Below are positions 53,448 through 62,175 of a stretch of 64,000 bases of DNA, in pieces. The stretch is from assembly GCF_004216475.1 (NCBI RefSeq), contig NZ_CP022303.1:2914001-2978000 (forward strand), written 5' to 3'. Position 1 is the stretch's first letter. Each line of letters begins with the position of its first letter. Position numbers and translations under genes: made by a program. This DNA is from Thalassococcus sp. S3. GTDB lineage: Bacteria > Pseudomonadota > Alphaproteobacteria > Rhodobacterales > Rhodobacteraceae. The notes beneath the pieces are model-generated. The model was not told the origin of the DNA, ran no database searches, and saw only the letters and a list, made by a program, of their open reading frames with translations.

Positions 53448-53479
53448 GAAAAAGCACAACAGAATCACGGTGCTTTTTC
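53448..53479 (-). terminator. Terminator overlapping the tssH stop, upstream of hcp
   Basis: GAAAAAGCAC and GTGCTTTTTC form a perfect 10-bp stem with a 12-nt loop. On the minus strand the 3' arm ends CTTTTTC, so the U-tract is part of the stem. It shares bases with the tssH TGA. Confidence 0.7.
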
Positions 53480-56069
53480 AGCTTGCGAGGCGCCTCCTCT
53501 TGCCAACAGGGGCGACGGAAAACCCGTCTTCGTTGTCGACGCCAACCTCAACAGCGCGCGGCATCATACCGCTCGCCACTGAATCCAGAAAAAAGTCGGC
53601 CAGCCGCGGCAGCACGCTCCGCGCCAGCATCGTTTCGATAGCCCGTGCTCCGGTGTCCCCGGTTCGGGCGCGTTCCGCCAAAAGGTCCCGCGCGCTATCG
53701 GTGACCGTCATCTCTGCCTGATAGCTTTCCCGGACCCGCTCGCTGATCTTGGACAATTGAAGCTCCACGATCTGCGCCAGCGTTGCATCGTTCAGCGGCA
53801 GGTAAGGCACAATCGAGAGACGTCCCAGGAAGGCCGGTTTGAAGTCGCGGCTCAGATCGGCCTGCAGAAGATCCGGCAGTTCAGACGGCTCCGGCATGGT
53901 CTCGGGGTCTTCGGCAAGCGTGGCGAGCGTGTCGCTGCCAGTATTTGCCGTCATCAGGATCGTGGTGTTTCTAAAATCCACGTCCCGCCCCTCGCCATCC
54001 CGCAGCACGCCCTTGTCGAACACCTGATAAAAGATCTCCTGCACGCCGGGATGTGCCTTGTCGATTTCATCAAGCAAAAGAACGCTGTAGGGACGACGCC
54101 GCACCGCCTCGGTCAGCACCCCGCCCTCTCCATAGCCTACATATCCGGGGGGCGAGCCCATCAGCAGCGAGACTTTGTGCTCCTCCTTGAATTCGGACAT
54201 GTTGATCACCGTCAGGCCTTGCGCCCCGCCGTAAAGCTCATCCGCCAAGGCCAGCGCCGTCTCGGTCTTGCCGATGCCGGACATGCCAACCAGCAGGAAC
54301 ACACCTTGCGGGCGGCGGGCGTCTTGCAGTCCGGCCTGGGCGATGCGCATCGCTTCGCAAATGCGATCAACGGCGGCATCCTGCCCCAACACCCGCGACT
54401 TGATCCGGTCGCCAAGGCTGCCGACAGCGGCGATCTGGCTTCGCATCAGTCGCCCGGTGGGTACGCCGGTCCAGCGCCCGATCACCGCCGCAACCGCTTC
54501 GGCATCAACGACCCGGTGCACCAGCGGCGCCTCCCCCCCGGCACGCGCCAGCTTTTTCTCAAGCGCGCCCAGACGTTGCAATGCGTCCTCTCCACCCTCA
54601 CCGGCAACCTGATCCGCGGCGTCCGCCAGGGCCCGCTGCTCTGTCAGCTTGGCTGAAATTGCGGCGGCCTCTGCTTCCTCGGTCTGCAGCTTCCTGCGGA
54701 GATCCCTGAGATCTCGCGCCAATCCGGCACGCGGCGGCTCTGTTGCCAGCCGCTCGATTTCGACGCTCAGATCCCGGGCCTCGATCTCATGTCGGGCGAG
54801 ATCGTCCGGGGTCACTTCGCGGCTGAGTTTGACCGCGGCCGCTGCCGTATCAATCACGCTGACCGCCTTGTCGGGCAATTGCCGCTCAGGCAGGTAGCGG
54901 GCGGACAATTCCACCGCAGCGCGCAGCGCGCTTTCGCGGATCGGCACGCCGTGATGTTCCTGAAACTTTGGTGCTACGGCGCGCAGCATGCGAATGGCCG
55001 TCTCGATCTCCGGTTCGGCAACCTTCACGGGATTGAAACGCCGCGTCAGCGCCGCGTCCTTTTCGAAATGCTTTTTGTATTCGCCCCATGTCGTGGCGGC
55101 GATGGTGCGCAACTCTCCCCGCGCCAGCGCTGGCTTGAGGATATTGGCGGCATCCCCCTGTCCGGCGGCCCCGCCCGCGCCGATCAGGCTGTGGGCTTCG
55201 TCGATAAAAAGAATGATCGGCGTTTCGGAGGCCCGAACCTGATCAAGCACCCCGCTGAGACGCCTTTCGAACTCGCCCTTCACACCAGCTCCGGCCTGCA
55301 ACAGGTTGAGATCCAGCGCAAAAACAGAAACGTGCTTGAGAGGCGAAGGTGCATCGCCATCGGCGATCATGACTGCGAATGCCTCGACAACCGCGGTCTT
55401 ACCGACCCCTGCTTCGCCCAGAAGGATCGGGTTGTTTTGTCGACGTCGCAGCAGGATATCGACCATCTGGCGCAGTTCGGTTTCCCGCCCGACGATCCGG
55501 TCGATGTGACCTGCGCGCGCTTCGGCCGTCAGGTCCGTGGCATAGGCCGACAGAAAGTCTTCGGCGCCCCCGGATGCCTGCGGAAGAGGTGTGGCGTTGT
55601 CTGAAGGAAGGCTTGCGGCCTTGGCCTGAACCGCCTCTTCGAGCGCGCCGAGGCTGAGGTTGAGAAGCGCTGGCGCGACGCGCCGAACCTGCGCCCGCAG
55701 GCCGGTGTCTGAAACGAGCGTCAGCAGCAAAAGCTCCACGCTCACCCGCGACTGTCCAAAGCGTAGGGAGGCCGCGGTCCATGCTTCGCGGGCCAAGTCG
55801 ATCACGGCGGTCGACATCGACGGCGTACCACCGGCCTGACGCGGCAGGCTATCGACCGCGCGCACAGCTTCCGCGTGTGCCCGTGCGGGATCGGACCCTG
55901 CAGCTTCGATGGTCGAAGCCGCCTCTCCCGCACACAAAACGGCCAGCCAGTGCTCAAGCTCAACAGAGGCATGAGCATGCCGCACGGCAAGCGCTGCTGC
56001 TTGTTCGAGCGAGACCGCGACCTCTGGAGACAAGCGGGAAATCAAGACATGTAAATCGATGGCAGACAT
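53478..56069 (-). CDS. tssH: Type VI secretion ATPase TssH (ClpV)
   Basis: An 863-residue AAA+ unfoldase that disassembles the contracted TssB/TssC sheath for reuse. N-domain: residues 1-150. First ATPase module: Walker A GEAGVGKTAVVEAFA near 220 and Walker B ILFIDEAHSL. A coiled middle region follows near 410-520. Second module: GMSGIGKTETALALADELYGG near 600, with LLLDEIDKAHPGVQEIFYQVFDKG. YGEGGVLTEAVRRRPYSV is the pore-2 region of ClpV. Length is normal. It is divergent from the tssA operon and followed by hcp. Confidence 0.95.
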   Translation of the reverse strand: MSAIDLHVLISRLSPEVAVSLEQAAALAVRHAHASVELEHWLAVLCAGEAASTIEAAGSDPARAHAEAVRAVDSLPRQAGGTPSMSTAVIDLAREAWTAASLRFGQSRVSVELLLLTLVSDTGLRAQVRRVAPALLNLSLGALEEAVQAKAASLPSDNATPLPQASGGAEDFLSAYATDLTAEARAGHIDRIVGRETELRQMVDILLRRRQNNPILLGEAGVGKTAVVEAFAVMIADGDAPSPLKHVSVFALDLNLLQAGAGVKGEFERRLSGVLDQVRASETPIILFIDEAHSLIGAGGAAGQGDAANILKPALARGELRTIAATTWGEYKKHFEKDAALTRRFNPVKVAEPEIETAIRMLRAVAPKFQEHHGVPIRESALRAAVELSARYLPERQLPDKAVSVIDTAAAAVKLSREVTPDDLARHEIEARDLSVEIERLATEPPRAGLARDLRDLRRKLQTEEAEAAAISAKLTEQRALADAADQVAGEGGEDALQRLGALEKKLARAGGEAPLVHRVVDAEAVAAVIGRWTGVPTGRLMRSQIAAVGSLGDRIKSRVLGQDAAVDRICEAMRIAQAGLQDARRPQGVFLLVGMSGIGKTETALALADELYGGAQGLTVINMSEFKEEHKVSLLMGSPPGYVGYGEGGVLTEAVRRRPYSVLLLDEIDKAHPGVQEIFYQVFDKGVLRDGEGRDVDFRNTTILMTANTGSDTLATLAEDPETMPEPSELPDLLQADLSRDFKPAFLGRLSIVPYLPLNDATLAQIVELQLSKISERVRESYQAEMTVTDSARDLLAERARTGDTGARAIETMLARSVLPRLADFFLDSVASGMMPRAVEVGVDNEDGFSVAPVGKRRRLAS

Positions 56070-56304
56070 CTAATCCAGTCAGGTAAATTCGGCTGAGTAA
56101 GCGACAGTTCAAATCTTGTAAGAGAGGTCGATTCCAGACCTCCCTGTCCCTTTTATGTTTCAGCAGACGGCGGCTCGTTCAACCGCTCCGGACCGTCTGT
56201 TTCAGCCTCAGGTTGCTGTAACGTGGTCTTGCGAATCGAGCAGGAAAAAACTCCAAACATCTGATTTAAATTGATTTTTTGATCTCAAAAAACTGGGGGA
56301 ACAC
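56070..56304. promoter_or_regulatory. Divergent control region of the type VI secretion locus
   Basis: The 235-base region between tssH and tssA contains two inverted repeats: GAGGTC-N7-GACCTC (56124-56142), followed by a T-rich stretch, and CAGACGG...CCGTCTG (56164-56199). AT-rich sequence lies just before tssA. No clear sigma-54 site was found. Confidence 0.45.
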
Positions 56305-57345
56305 ATGTCGGAAGCGCCCGAACAGCAGGACGAAGCTCAATCTGTCGGCGACGACCCGCGCAAATCGCCGCAGGGTCTGGCGAAATACCGCGATCTGCGG
56401 GATGCGCGCTCGGCGGCGCGAGCGGAAGAGCGCCGACAGGACGGCGAAGATCCGAGCATTCGGAGCCTAAAAGCGCCGATGGACTGGTCTCGCGTACAGG
56501 AAATTGCACATCTCATATTGGCCGACATTGGCCAGGATATTGAGGTCGCTGTTTGGCTGATCGAGGCGGAAACGCGCATTTCGGGTCACTCCGGATTGGC
56601 CCGCACGATGGCTCGATTGACAGAAATGGTTTCACGTTATGGGCGAATGTTGCACCCCCAACCCGAAGACAATCTCGACGAGCCGTTCGATATGATCGCC
56701 GCCCTGAACGGGGTCGGGCGCGAGGGCGCTCTCATTCAGCCGTTGCGGCTGACGCCGCTCGTGCCGGGCCTCAGCTATGGCGAGGCGAGCCTGTGGCACG
56801 CGATGGCCACCGACAGCCAGGATGAAATGCGCACCATGCTGACAGAGCCCGGCATGGATGCCGTTGCCAAGAAGCTGGCCGAGATCGATGACGCGCGCAG
56901 CGCGGTCTATGCCTGTGACCGTGCCCTGACCGATCTGCTTGGGGCCGATGCGCCGCCCTTCGGGCAAATCGTCGATGTGCTGGATGAAAGCGAGCGGATG
57001 ATCCAGAACCTCGCACCCGGCGTGCAGATGTCGATGGCAGCCGCGGAAGAGGCCGCGGAGGATCCTGACACGCCCCCGGACGCGGCGCCTACCCCCAAGG
57101 TCAAAACCGGTGAGATCGCCAGCCGCGAGGAGGCCTTTGAACAGCTCCTGAAAATCGCTGCTTTTTTCAGACGGACCGAGCCTCATTCGCCCATGGGCGA
57201 CGCGCTGGAGACCATCGTCCGGCGCGGGCGCATGGATTTCATGGCGCTGATCGAAGAGCTGATCCCGGACCCGAATATCAGGCGGGCGATGATGACCACG
57301 GCTGGCATCGGCAACAAACCCGACAACGAAGGGAGCAATCATTGA
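56305..57345 (+). CDS. tssA: Type VI secretion protein TssA
   Basis: A 346-residue TssA with the ImpA N-terminal domain (residues 50-170: DWSRVQEIAHLILADIGQDIEVAVWLIEAETRISGHSGLARTMARLTEMVSRYGRMLHP). The C-terminal part (EAFEQLLKIAAFFRRTEPHSPMGDALETIVRRGRMDFMALIEELIPD) is the short class of TssA. TssA guides assembly of tube and sheath on the baseplate. GGGGGA precedes the ATG. It is the first gene of the plus-strand T6SS operon. Confidence 0.92.
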   Translation: MSEAPEQQDEAQSVGDDPRKSPQGLAKYRDLRDARSAARAEERRQDGEDPSIRSLKAPMDWSRVQEIAHLILADIGQDIEVAVWLIEAETRISGHSGLARTMARLTEMVSRYGRMLHPQPEDNLDEPFDMIAALNGVGREGALIQPLRLTPLVPGLSYGEASLWHAMATDSQDEMRTMLTEPGMDAVAKKLAEIDDARSAVYACDRALTDLLGADAPPFGQIVDVLDESERMIQNLAPGVQMSMAAAEEAAEDPDTPPDAAPTPKVKTGEIASREEAFEQLLKIAAFFRRTEPHSPMGDALETIVRRGRMDFMALIEELIPDPNIRRAMMTTAGIGNKPDNEGSNH

Positions 57346-57453
57346 CCGCCCCATAGTCCGAAGGTGCGACCCGATTTGGATATCGCACACCGCGGGGCCG
57401 CATGACCTATCGCAGCAAAATCACTTTTTAAGGATCTGACCAAGGAGATGCAG

Positions 57454-57969
57454 ATGGCCAGCATTCACGATAAACTGGATAACGTGCGCAAACCGCGCGT
57501 TCACATTAAGTACGAAGTCGAAACCGAAGGCGCCGCCGTTGAGAAGGAACTTCCCTTCGTTGTCGGCGTGCTAGGAGACTATTCAGGCGACCCCACCGAA
57601 GAGCTTGCCCCGTTTGGGGAGCGGAAATTCGTCCAGATCGACAAGGACAATTTCGATCAGGTGATGGCGCGCATGACACCGGGTCTGAACCTGCAGGTCG
57701 AAAATACGCTGAGCGAAGAAGACGAGATGATGAAGGTGAACCTGGCCTTTTCATCGCTGTCTGATTTTGAGCCTGCCCGGGTTGTCGACCAGGTTCCCGC
57801 ACTCAAGACGCTGCTGGAGAACCGCAACCAGCTGCGAGACCTGCTCAGCAAGGCCGATCGCTCTGAAGAGCTGGAAACGCTTCTGGAAACGATGCTGCAG
57901 GACAATGAAGCGCTCAAGAAGATCATGGGTCAGCTGCAATCCGATACACCCGCAGAGGAGGCCAAATAA
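57454..57969 (+). CDS. tssB: Type VI secretion sheath small subunit TssB
   Basis: A 171-residue TssB (VipA/ImpB) that forms the contractile sheath with TssC. Text: VRKPRVHIKYEVETEGAAVEKELPFVVGVLGDYSG at the N-terminus, then KFVQIDKDNFDQVMARMTPGLNLQVEN. The ATG at 57454 is chosen because AAGGAG lies 6 bases upstream; an ATG at 57448 directly abuts the ribosome site. It overlaps tssC by one base. Confidence 0.94.
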   Translation: MASIHDKLDNVRKPRVHIKYEVETEGAAVEKELPFVVGVLGDYSGDPTEELAPFGERKFVQIDKDNFDQVMARMTPGLNLQVENTLSEEDEMMKVNLAFSSLSDFEPARVVDQVPALKTLLENRNQLRDLLSKADRSEELETLLETMLQDNEALKKIMGQLQSDTPAEEAK

Positions 57970-59447
57970 TGGCGTCAAACGCACAACAAAGCACGGCCGT
58001 CGAGACGACCGGAGTAACCGAAGATCTGCTGAGCCAGGTGATCGGCGCAACCCGGCAGACCGAACCCGACCGGACCAAGGAATTGCTGCGCACCCTGACG
58101 GATGCGGCCCTCGACGGCACGGTCAGCTATTCGCGCAACCTGACCATCACGCTGACCAAGGCGATTGAGCAGATCGACGCAAAGATCTCTGAACAGCTCG
58201 CTGCGATCATGCAAGCAGAGGACTTCGCAAAGCTGGAGGGAAGCTGGAGGGGTCTTTGGCATCTGGTTCAGAACTCCAACACCTCTTCGAACCTGAAGAT
58301 CCGGGTTCTGAACGCCTCGAAGAAAGAGATTGGTCGAGATCTCTCGAAGGCGGTGGAATTCGATCAGTCCCGTCTTTTCAAGTCGATCTACGAGGACGAA
58401 TTCGGAACGCCCGGCGGCGAGCCGATGGGTGTTCTGATCGGTGATTTCGAATTCGACAACAGCTTTGAGGATGTCGAGTGCCTGCGCGATATCAGCCAGG
58501 TGTCGGCTGCGGCGTTCGCCCCTTTCATATCGGCGGCAAGCGCCAAGCTTTTCGGCTTTGACGATTTCACGGAGCTGTCGAAACCACGCGACCTGTCCAA
58601 GATCTTCGATGCCACCGAATATGCCAAATGGCGCGGCTTCCGCGAGACCGAGGAATCCCGCTTCGTCTCTCTGACGCTTCCCCGCGTGCTGGCCCGCACA
58701 CCCTATGGTCCAAACACCAAGACCATTGACGAATTCGTCTACGATGAAGCGATCGCTTATGAAGGTGACCGTATCCCGCATGAAAACTACTGCTGGATGA
58801 ATGCCGCCTATGTCATGGGCACCCGCCTGACCGAGGCGTTCAACCAGACAGGGTGGTGCACCGCAATCCGCGGGGCCGAGAATGGCGGCAAGGTGCAAGG
58901 GCTGCCGATGCATCTGTTCTCGACCGACCAGGGCGATACCGACATTAAGTGCCCCACTGAAATCGGCATCACCGACCGGCGCGACAGCGAATTGGGCGCG
59001 ATGGGTTTTCTGCCGCTGTGTCACTACAAGAACACCGACTATGCCGTGTTCTTCGGTGCACAAACGGCGCACAAACCCGCAAAGTACGACCGCCCCGAAG
59101 CAACGGCCAATGCCGCGATCTCGGCACGTCTGCCCTATGTGATGGCCACGTCCCGCTTTGCCCACTACCTCAAGGTCATCGCGCGGGACAAAATCGGCTC
59201 CTTCATGGAGGCCGAGGATTGCGAGGAATGGCTGAACCGCTGGCTGAACAACTACGTGAACGCCAACGACAATGCCGGCCCCGACATGCGCGCGGTTTAT
59301 CCCCTGCGCGATTCCAAGGTGAAGGTCGAGGAAGTGCCGGGCAAGCCCGGAAGCTACAACGCCGTCGCATGGCTCCAGCCCTGGCTGCAGATGGAGGAAC
59401 TGACGACATCGCTCCGCATGGTCGCTCGGATCCCCGAGAAGGTCTAA
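57969..59447 (+). CDS. tssC: Type VI secretion sheath large subunit TssC
   Basis: A 492-residue TssC (VipB/ImpC). Text: QLAAIMQAEDFAKLEGSWRGLWHLVQNSNTSSNLKIRVLNASKKEIGRDL, FKSIYEDEFGTPGGEPMGVLIGDFEF, and ATSRFAHYLKVIARDKIGSFMEAEDCEEWLNRWL. The first half is the structural sheath domain, and the C-terminal half carries the region recognised with TssB by ClpV. Length is normal. It overlaps tssB and is followed after 3 bases by a paralogue. Confidence 0.95.
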   Translation: MASNAQQSTAVETTGVTEDLLSQVIGATRQTEPDRTKELLRTLTDAALDGTVSYSRNLTITLTKAIEQIDAKISEQLAAIMQAEDFAKLEGSWRGLWHLVQNSNTSSNLKIRVLNASKKEIGRDLSKAVEFDQSRLFKSIYEDEFGTPGGEPMGVLIGDFEFDNSFEDVECLRDISQVSAAAFAPFISAASAKLFGFDDFTELSKPRDLSKIFDATEYAKWRGFRETEESRFVSLTLPRVLARTPYGPNTKTIDEFVYDEAIAYEGDRIPHENYCWMNAAYVMGTRLTEAFNQTGWCTAIRGAENGGKVQGLPMHLFSTDQGDTDIKCPTEIGITDRRDSELGAMGFLPLCHYKNTDYAVFFGAQTAHKPAKYDRPEATANAAISARLPYVMATSRFAHYLKVIARDKIGSFMEAEDCEEWLNRWLNNYVNANDNAGPDMRAVYPLRDSKVKVEEVPGKPGSYNAVAWLQPWLQMEELTTSLRMVARIPEKV

Positions 59448-59450
59448 GCC

Positions 59451-60860
59451 ATGGACGCCCCGGTTCTGCATGCCGGGGCAGCGCCAAGCTACGATAGCGC
59501 AATCGGGCGCGGCGACGTGATCGCCGCGCGCATTGACCGTCTCATCGTGGCGATAGACGCTGCTTTGGCCGCGCAGGTGAACGCAATCCTGAACGCGCCC
59601 CGGTTTCGTGAGATGGAGGGCCGCTGGCACGCGCTTGCGCGCTTGCTCGATCAGATCGATTCCGAGCAGGTCACGCTGCGTTTGCTGGACGTCAACTGGC
59701 GGGTTCTGTCACGCGATCTCGAACGGGCGGTGGAGTTTGATCAAAGCCATCTCTACCGGCTGGTCTATGATGGCGAATTCGGGATGCCCGGGGGCCTTCC
59801 GTTCGGCCTGATTGTGGCGGATTACCATGTATCGGCGCGCACAGATCCAGAGCGCGGGGATCAGGTGGACACGTTGCAAAGCCTGGCGGGCGTCGCGGCC
59901 GCCGCGTTTTGCCCGGTTATTCTGGGCACGGCGCCCGATCTTCTTGGTGTGAACCGGTTCGACGAACTCCGCGCGACGTCGGATCTGGCGGAGTTGCGGC
60001 TTGGGCGGCATACCGAACGCGACCTGCGGCGCTGGACAACATTGCGACAGCGCGAAGACAGCCGGTTTCTTGGGATCGTGGCCCCCGATCTGGTCCTGCG
60101 ATCTCCTTATCGCCGATACGACGCCGAGCGGGCGGATCAATTCACCTTTGACGAAGGGCCCGAAAATCCGCTTTTCGTGAACGCCGCCTTTGCCTTTGCC
60201 TCGACCGTCATTGCCACCTTTCAGGAGAGCGGTTGGTTTGCCGCGATCCGGGGCGCCTATCAGGACGAGGAAGGTGGCGGACGTGTGCCCGCTTTTGGCT
60301 CTTACGACTTCGAAACGGACGGTCATGGCATCTCTGCCCAGGCGCCGGTTCGCATCCGTTTTACCGCGGCCCAGGAAAACGCGCTGATCGAACGGGGTAT
60401 CGTTCCGCTTTCGGCGCTCTTTCTCGAGCCTCAGGCCGTGTTCAACGCCAATCCTTCCGTGCATCAGCCTCCCACCTACGAAACGCCGGTGGCCAACGAG
60501 AACGCGCGGCTGGGTGCCATGCTGCAATATGTGCTCTGCACGTCACGCTTTGCCCATTACCTCAAGGTCATGATGCGGGACGAGATCGGTTCGGCCGCAG
60601 ATCCCGCGACAATCGAATACCGCCTGAACAGCTGGTTGCGGGAATACTGCCTTGGCAACGACGACGCGGCTGCGTCCCTGAAGGCGCAATATCCCCTGCG
60701 CGACGCGGGTGTGACGGTCAATGCCGTGCCCGGAAAGCCCGGCTGCTATGCCGCGACCATCCGGCTGCAACCTCATTTCCAGCTCGATGATATCGCAACC
60801 ACGTTCCACCTGATCTCAGAAGCGCCGCGGGCAGCAGATCTTGAAAAGGGTGTTTCATGA
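59451..60860 (+). CDS. Second TssC-family sheath protein (ImpD/TssC40-type paralogue)
   Basis: A 469-residue paralogue of the preceding TssC: PRFREMEGRWHALARLLDQIDSEQVTLRLLDVNWRVLSRDLERAVEFDQSHLYRLVYDGEFGMPGGLPFGLIVADY, and CTSRFAHYLKVMMRDEIGSAADPATIEYRLNSWL. The same landmarks recur in the same order but with much divergence. Rhizobium and Agrobacterium imp loci also carry two TssC-type genes. Whether it is a sheath subunit or an accessory is not decided by sequence. Its stop overlaps tagJ by four bases. Confidence 0.9.
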   Translation: MDAPVLHAGAAPSYDSAIGRGDVIAARIDRLIVAIDAALAAQVNAILNAPRFREMEGRWHALARLLDQIDSEQVTLRLLDVNWRVLSRDLERAVEFDQSHLYRLVYDGEFGMPGGLPFGLIVADYHVSARTDPERGDQVDTLQSLAGVAAAAFCPVILGTAPDLLGVNRFDELRATSDLAELRLGRHTERDLRRWTTLRQREDSRFLGIVAPDLVLRSPYRRYDAERADQFTFDEGPENPLFVNAAFAFASTVIATFQESGWFAAIRGAYQDEEGGGRVPAFGSYDFETDGHGISAQAPVRIRFTAAQENALIERGIVPLSALFLEPQAVFNANPSVHQPPTYETPVANENARLGAMLQYVLCTSRFAHYLKVMMRDEIGSAADPATIEYRLNSWLREYCLGNDDAAASLKAQYPLRDAGVTVNAVPGKPGCYAATIRLQPHFQLDDIATTFHLISEAPRAADLEKGVS

Positions 60861-61651
60861 CACAAACGACCACACTGACCGACCTCTTGTCGAACGACGA
60901 TCTGGACCAGGCGCTGAGCCTGGCTGCTGGCCGCGTCAAGTATCAGCCGAAATCGACAGCGCGGCGGATGGAATTTGCCCAACTTCTGGTGCTCGGCGGC
61001 GAGCTGGAACGGGCGGATACGCAGGCGCGCCTTGCCCAGCAATTCGACCCGGCAAGCGCCCCGTCGCTGACGCCCTTTCGCCAGTATTTACGCGGCCTCG
61101 AAGCGCGGGAAAGATGGTGGTCCGAAGGCGCCCTGCCCGATTTCCCCCTAGGTGCGACACAAGCCGACAAGCTGGCCCTGGCACTGAACGTGGCCATCCG
61201 GACCGGCGCCACCGAGACCGAGGTGCGCCGCGCCGGTGCAGAGCTGGAGGCGGTACGGCTCGCCTGTCCCGTGGTCTGGAACTCGACCGAGCACGCGGAT
61301 CTGCGGGACCTAGATGATCGCCTTCCGCACGCGCTTGAGGCGATTACCAGCGGTGGCCGCTATCTTTGGATTGATTTCACCAAGTTCAGCGAGGTGACTT
61401 TTGCGCCCGTCAGCGCGCCGCTCGATCTGACGCTGCGCTCAGCGCGGGTCAGCCTGAAAGACGGCTCCTCCGCCGATCTTCTGATCCCCGCAATCTACGA
61501 CGCGCCGCGCATGCCGGCCGAACATCTGGCGCGCCAGACGGATTTCGAGGATCTGCCCGGCGGTCTGACCCGTGCTTTTGGACAACGGGCCTTCCTGGTC
61601 GAGGACGGCATGGCACCGATCCTTGAGGCAGAAACGTGGCTCTTTCGATGA
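60857..61651 (+). CDS. tagJ: Type VI secretion accessory protein TagJ (ImpE)
   Basis: A 264-residue ImpE-family protein: LLSNDDLDQALSLAAGRVKYQPKSTARRMEFAQLLVLGGELERADTQARLAQQFDP (TPR-like helices, residues 8-65) and GGRYLWIDFTKFSEVTFAPVSAPLDLTLRSARVSLKDGSSADLLIPAIYD in the C-terminal domain. TagJ of Pseudomonas aeruginosa interacts with ClpV and TssB. It overlaps the second tssC gene and is itself overlapped by tssE (ATGA). Confidence 0.9.
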   Translation: MTQTTTLTDLLSNDDLDQALSLAAGRVKYQPKSTARRMEFAQLLVLGGELERADTQARLAQQFDPASAPSLTPFRQYLRGLEARERWWSEGALPDFPLGATQADKLALALNVAIRTGATETEVRRAGAELEAVRLACPVVWNSTEHADLRDLDDRLPHALEAITSGGRYLWIDFTKFSEVTFAPVSAPLDLTLRSARVSLKDGSSADLLIPAIYDAPRMPAEHLARQTDFEDLPGGLTRAFGQRAFLVEDGMAPILEAETWLFR

Positions 61652-62175
61652 CTGGCCCTCCGCGCATATCCAAAGGGGGCTCAATGCGGCTGGCGCCATC
61701 ACTGCTGGACCGGCTGATCGACCTCGAACCGGATCTCGAACGCGATCCAAACCCGGCATCCGCCGAGAGCTTTGACGGCATCCGCGCGGCCTTGCGGCGC
61801 GATCTGGAAATCCTGCTCAATACGCGCTGTACGCCGTCGTCACCGGCCAGCGCCTATCCCGAGCTTGCCGACAGCCTGCTCGCCTACGGCGTGGAGGATT
61901 TCTTTGCCGCCAGCCTGGCCTCTCCCATCCAGCGTGAGGATTTCGCACGGCGGCTTCAGGAGCGGATAGCACGGTTCGAGACCCGGCTTGAGGACGTTTC
62001 GGTGACGCTTGTCGCGGATGCGACGCCACACCAGCGCAAGCTGCGATTGCGCATCTCTGCACATTACCACGCGCGGCCCGGCCTGCCCCCGCTTGTCTTC
62101 GAGACCAGCCTCGATCCTGTCGCCGGGCGCTTTCTGGTGGCAGATATGCGGATGGCGGAGACCCGTCGTGGCTAA
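61648..62175 (+). CDS. tssE: Type VI secretion baseplate subunit TssE
   Basis: A 175-residue gp25-like baseplate protein. The core is SFDGIRAALRRDLEILLNTRCTPSSPASAYPELADSLLAYGVEDFFAASLASPIQREDFARRLQERIARFETRLEDVSVTL. The E-x-R-type signature of gp25 proteins corresponds to the RRDLEILLNTR stretch. The start at 61648 overlaps the tagJ stop (ATGA); an upstream in-frame GTG at 61636 is less likely. Its stop overlaps the GTG start of tssF. Confidence 0.92.
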   Translation: MTGPPRISKGGSMRLAPSLLDRLIDLEPDLERDPNPASAESFDGIRAALRRDLEILLNTRCTPSSPASAYPELADSLLAYGVEDFFAASLASPIQREDFARRLQERIARFETRLEDVSVTLVADATPHQRKLRLRISAHYHARPGLPPLVFETSLDPVAGRFLVADMRMAETRRG

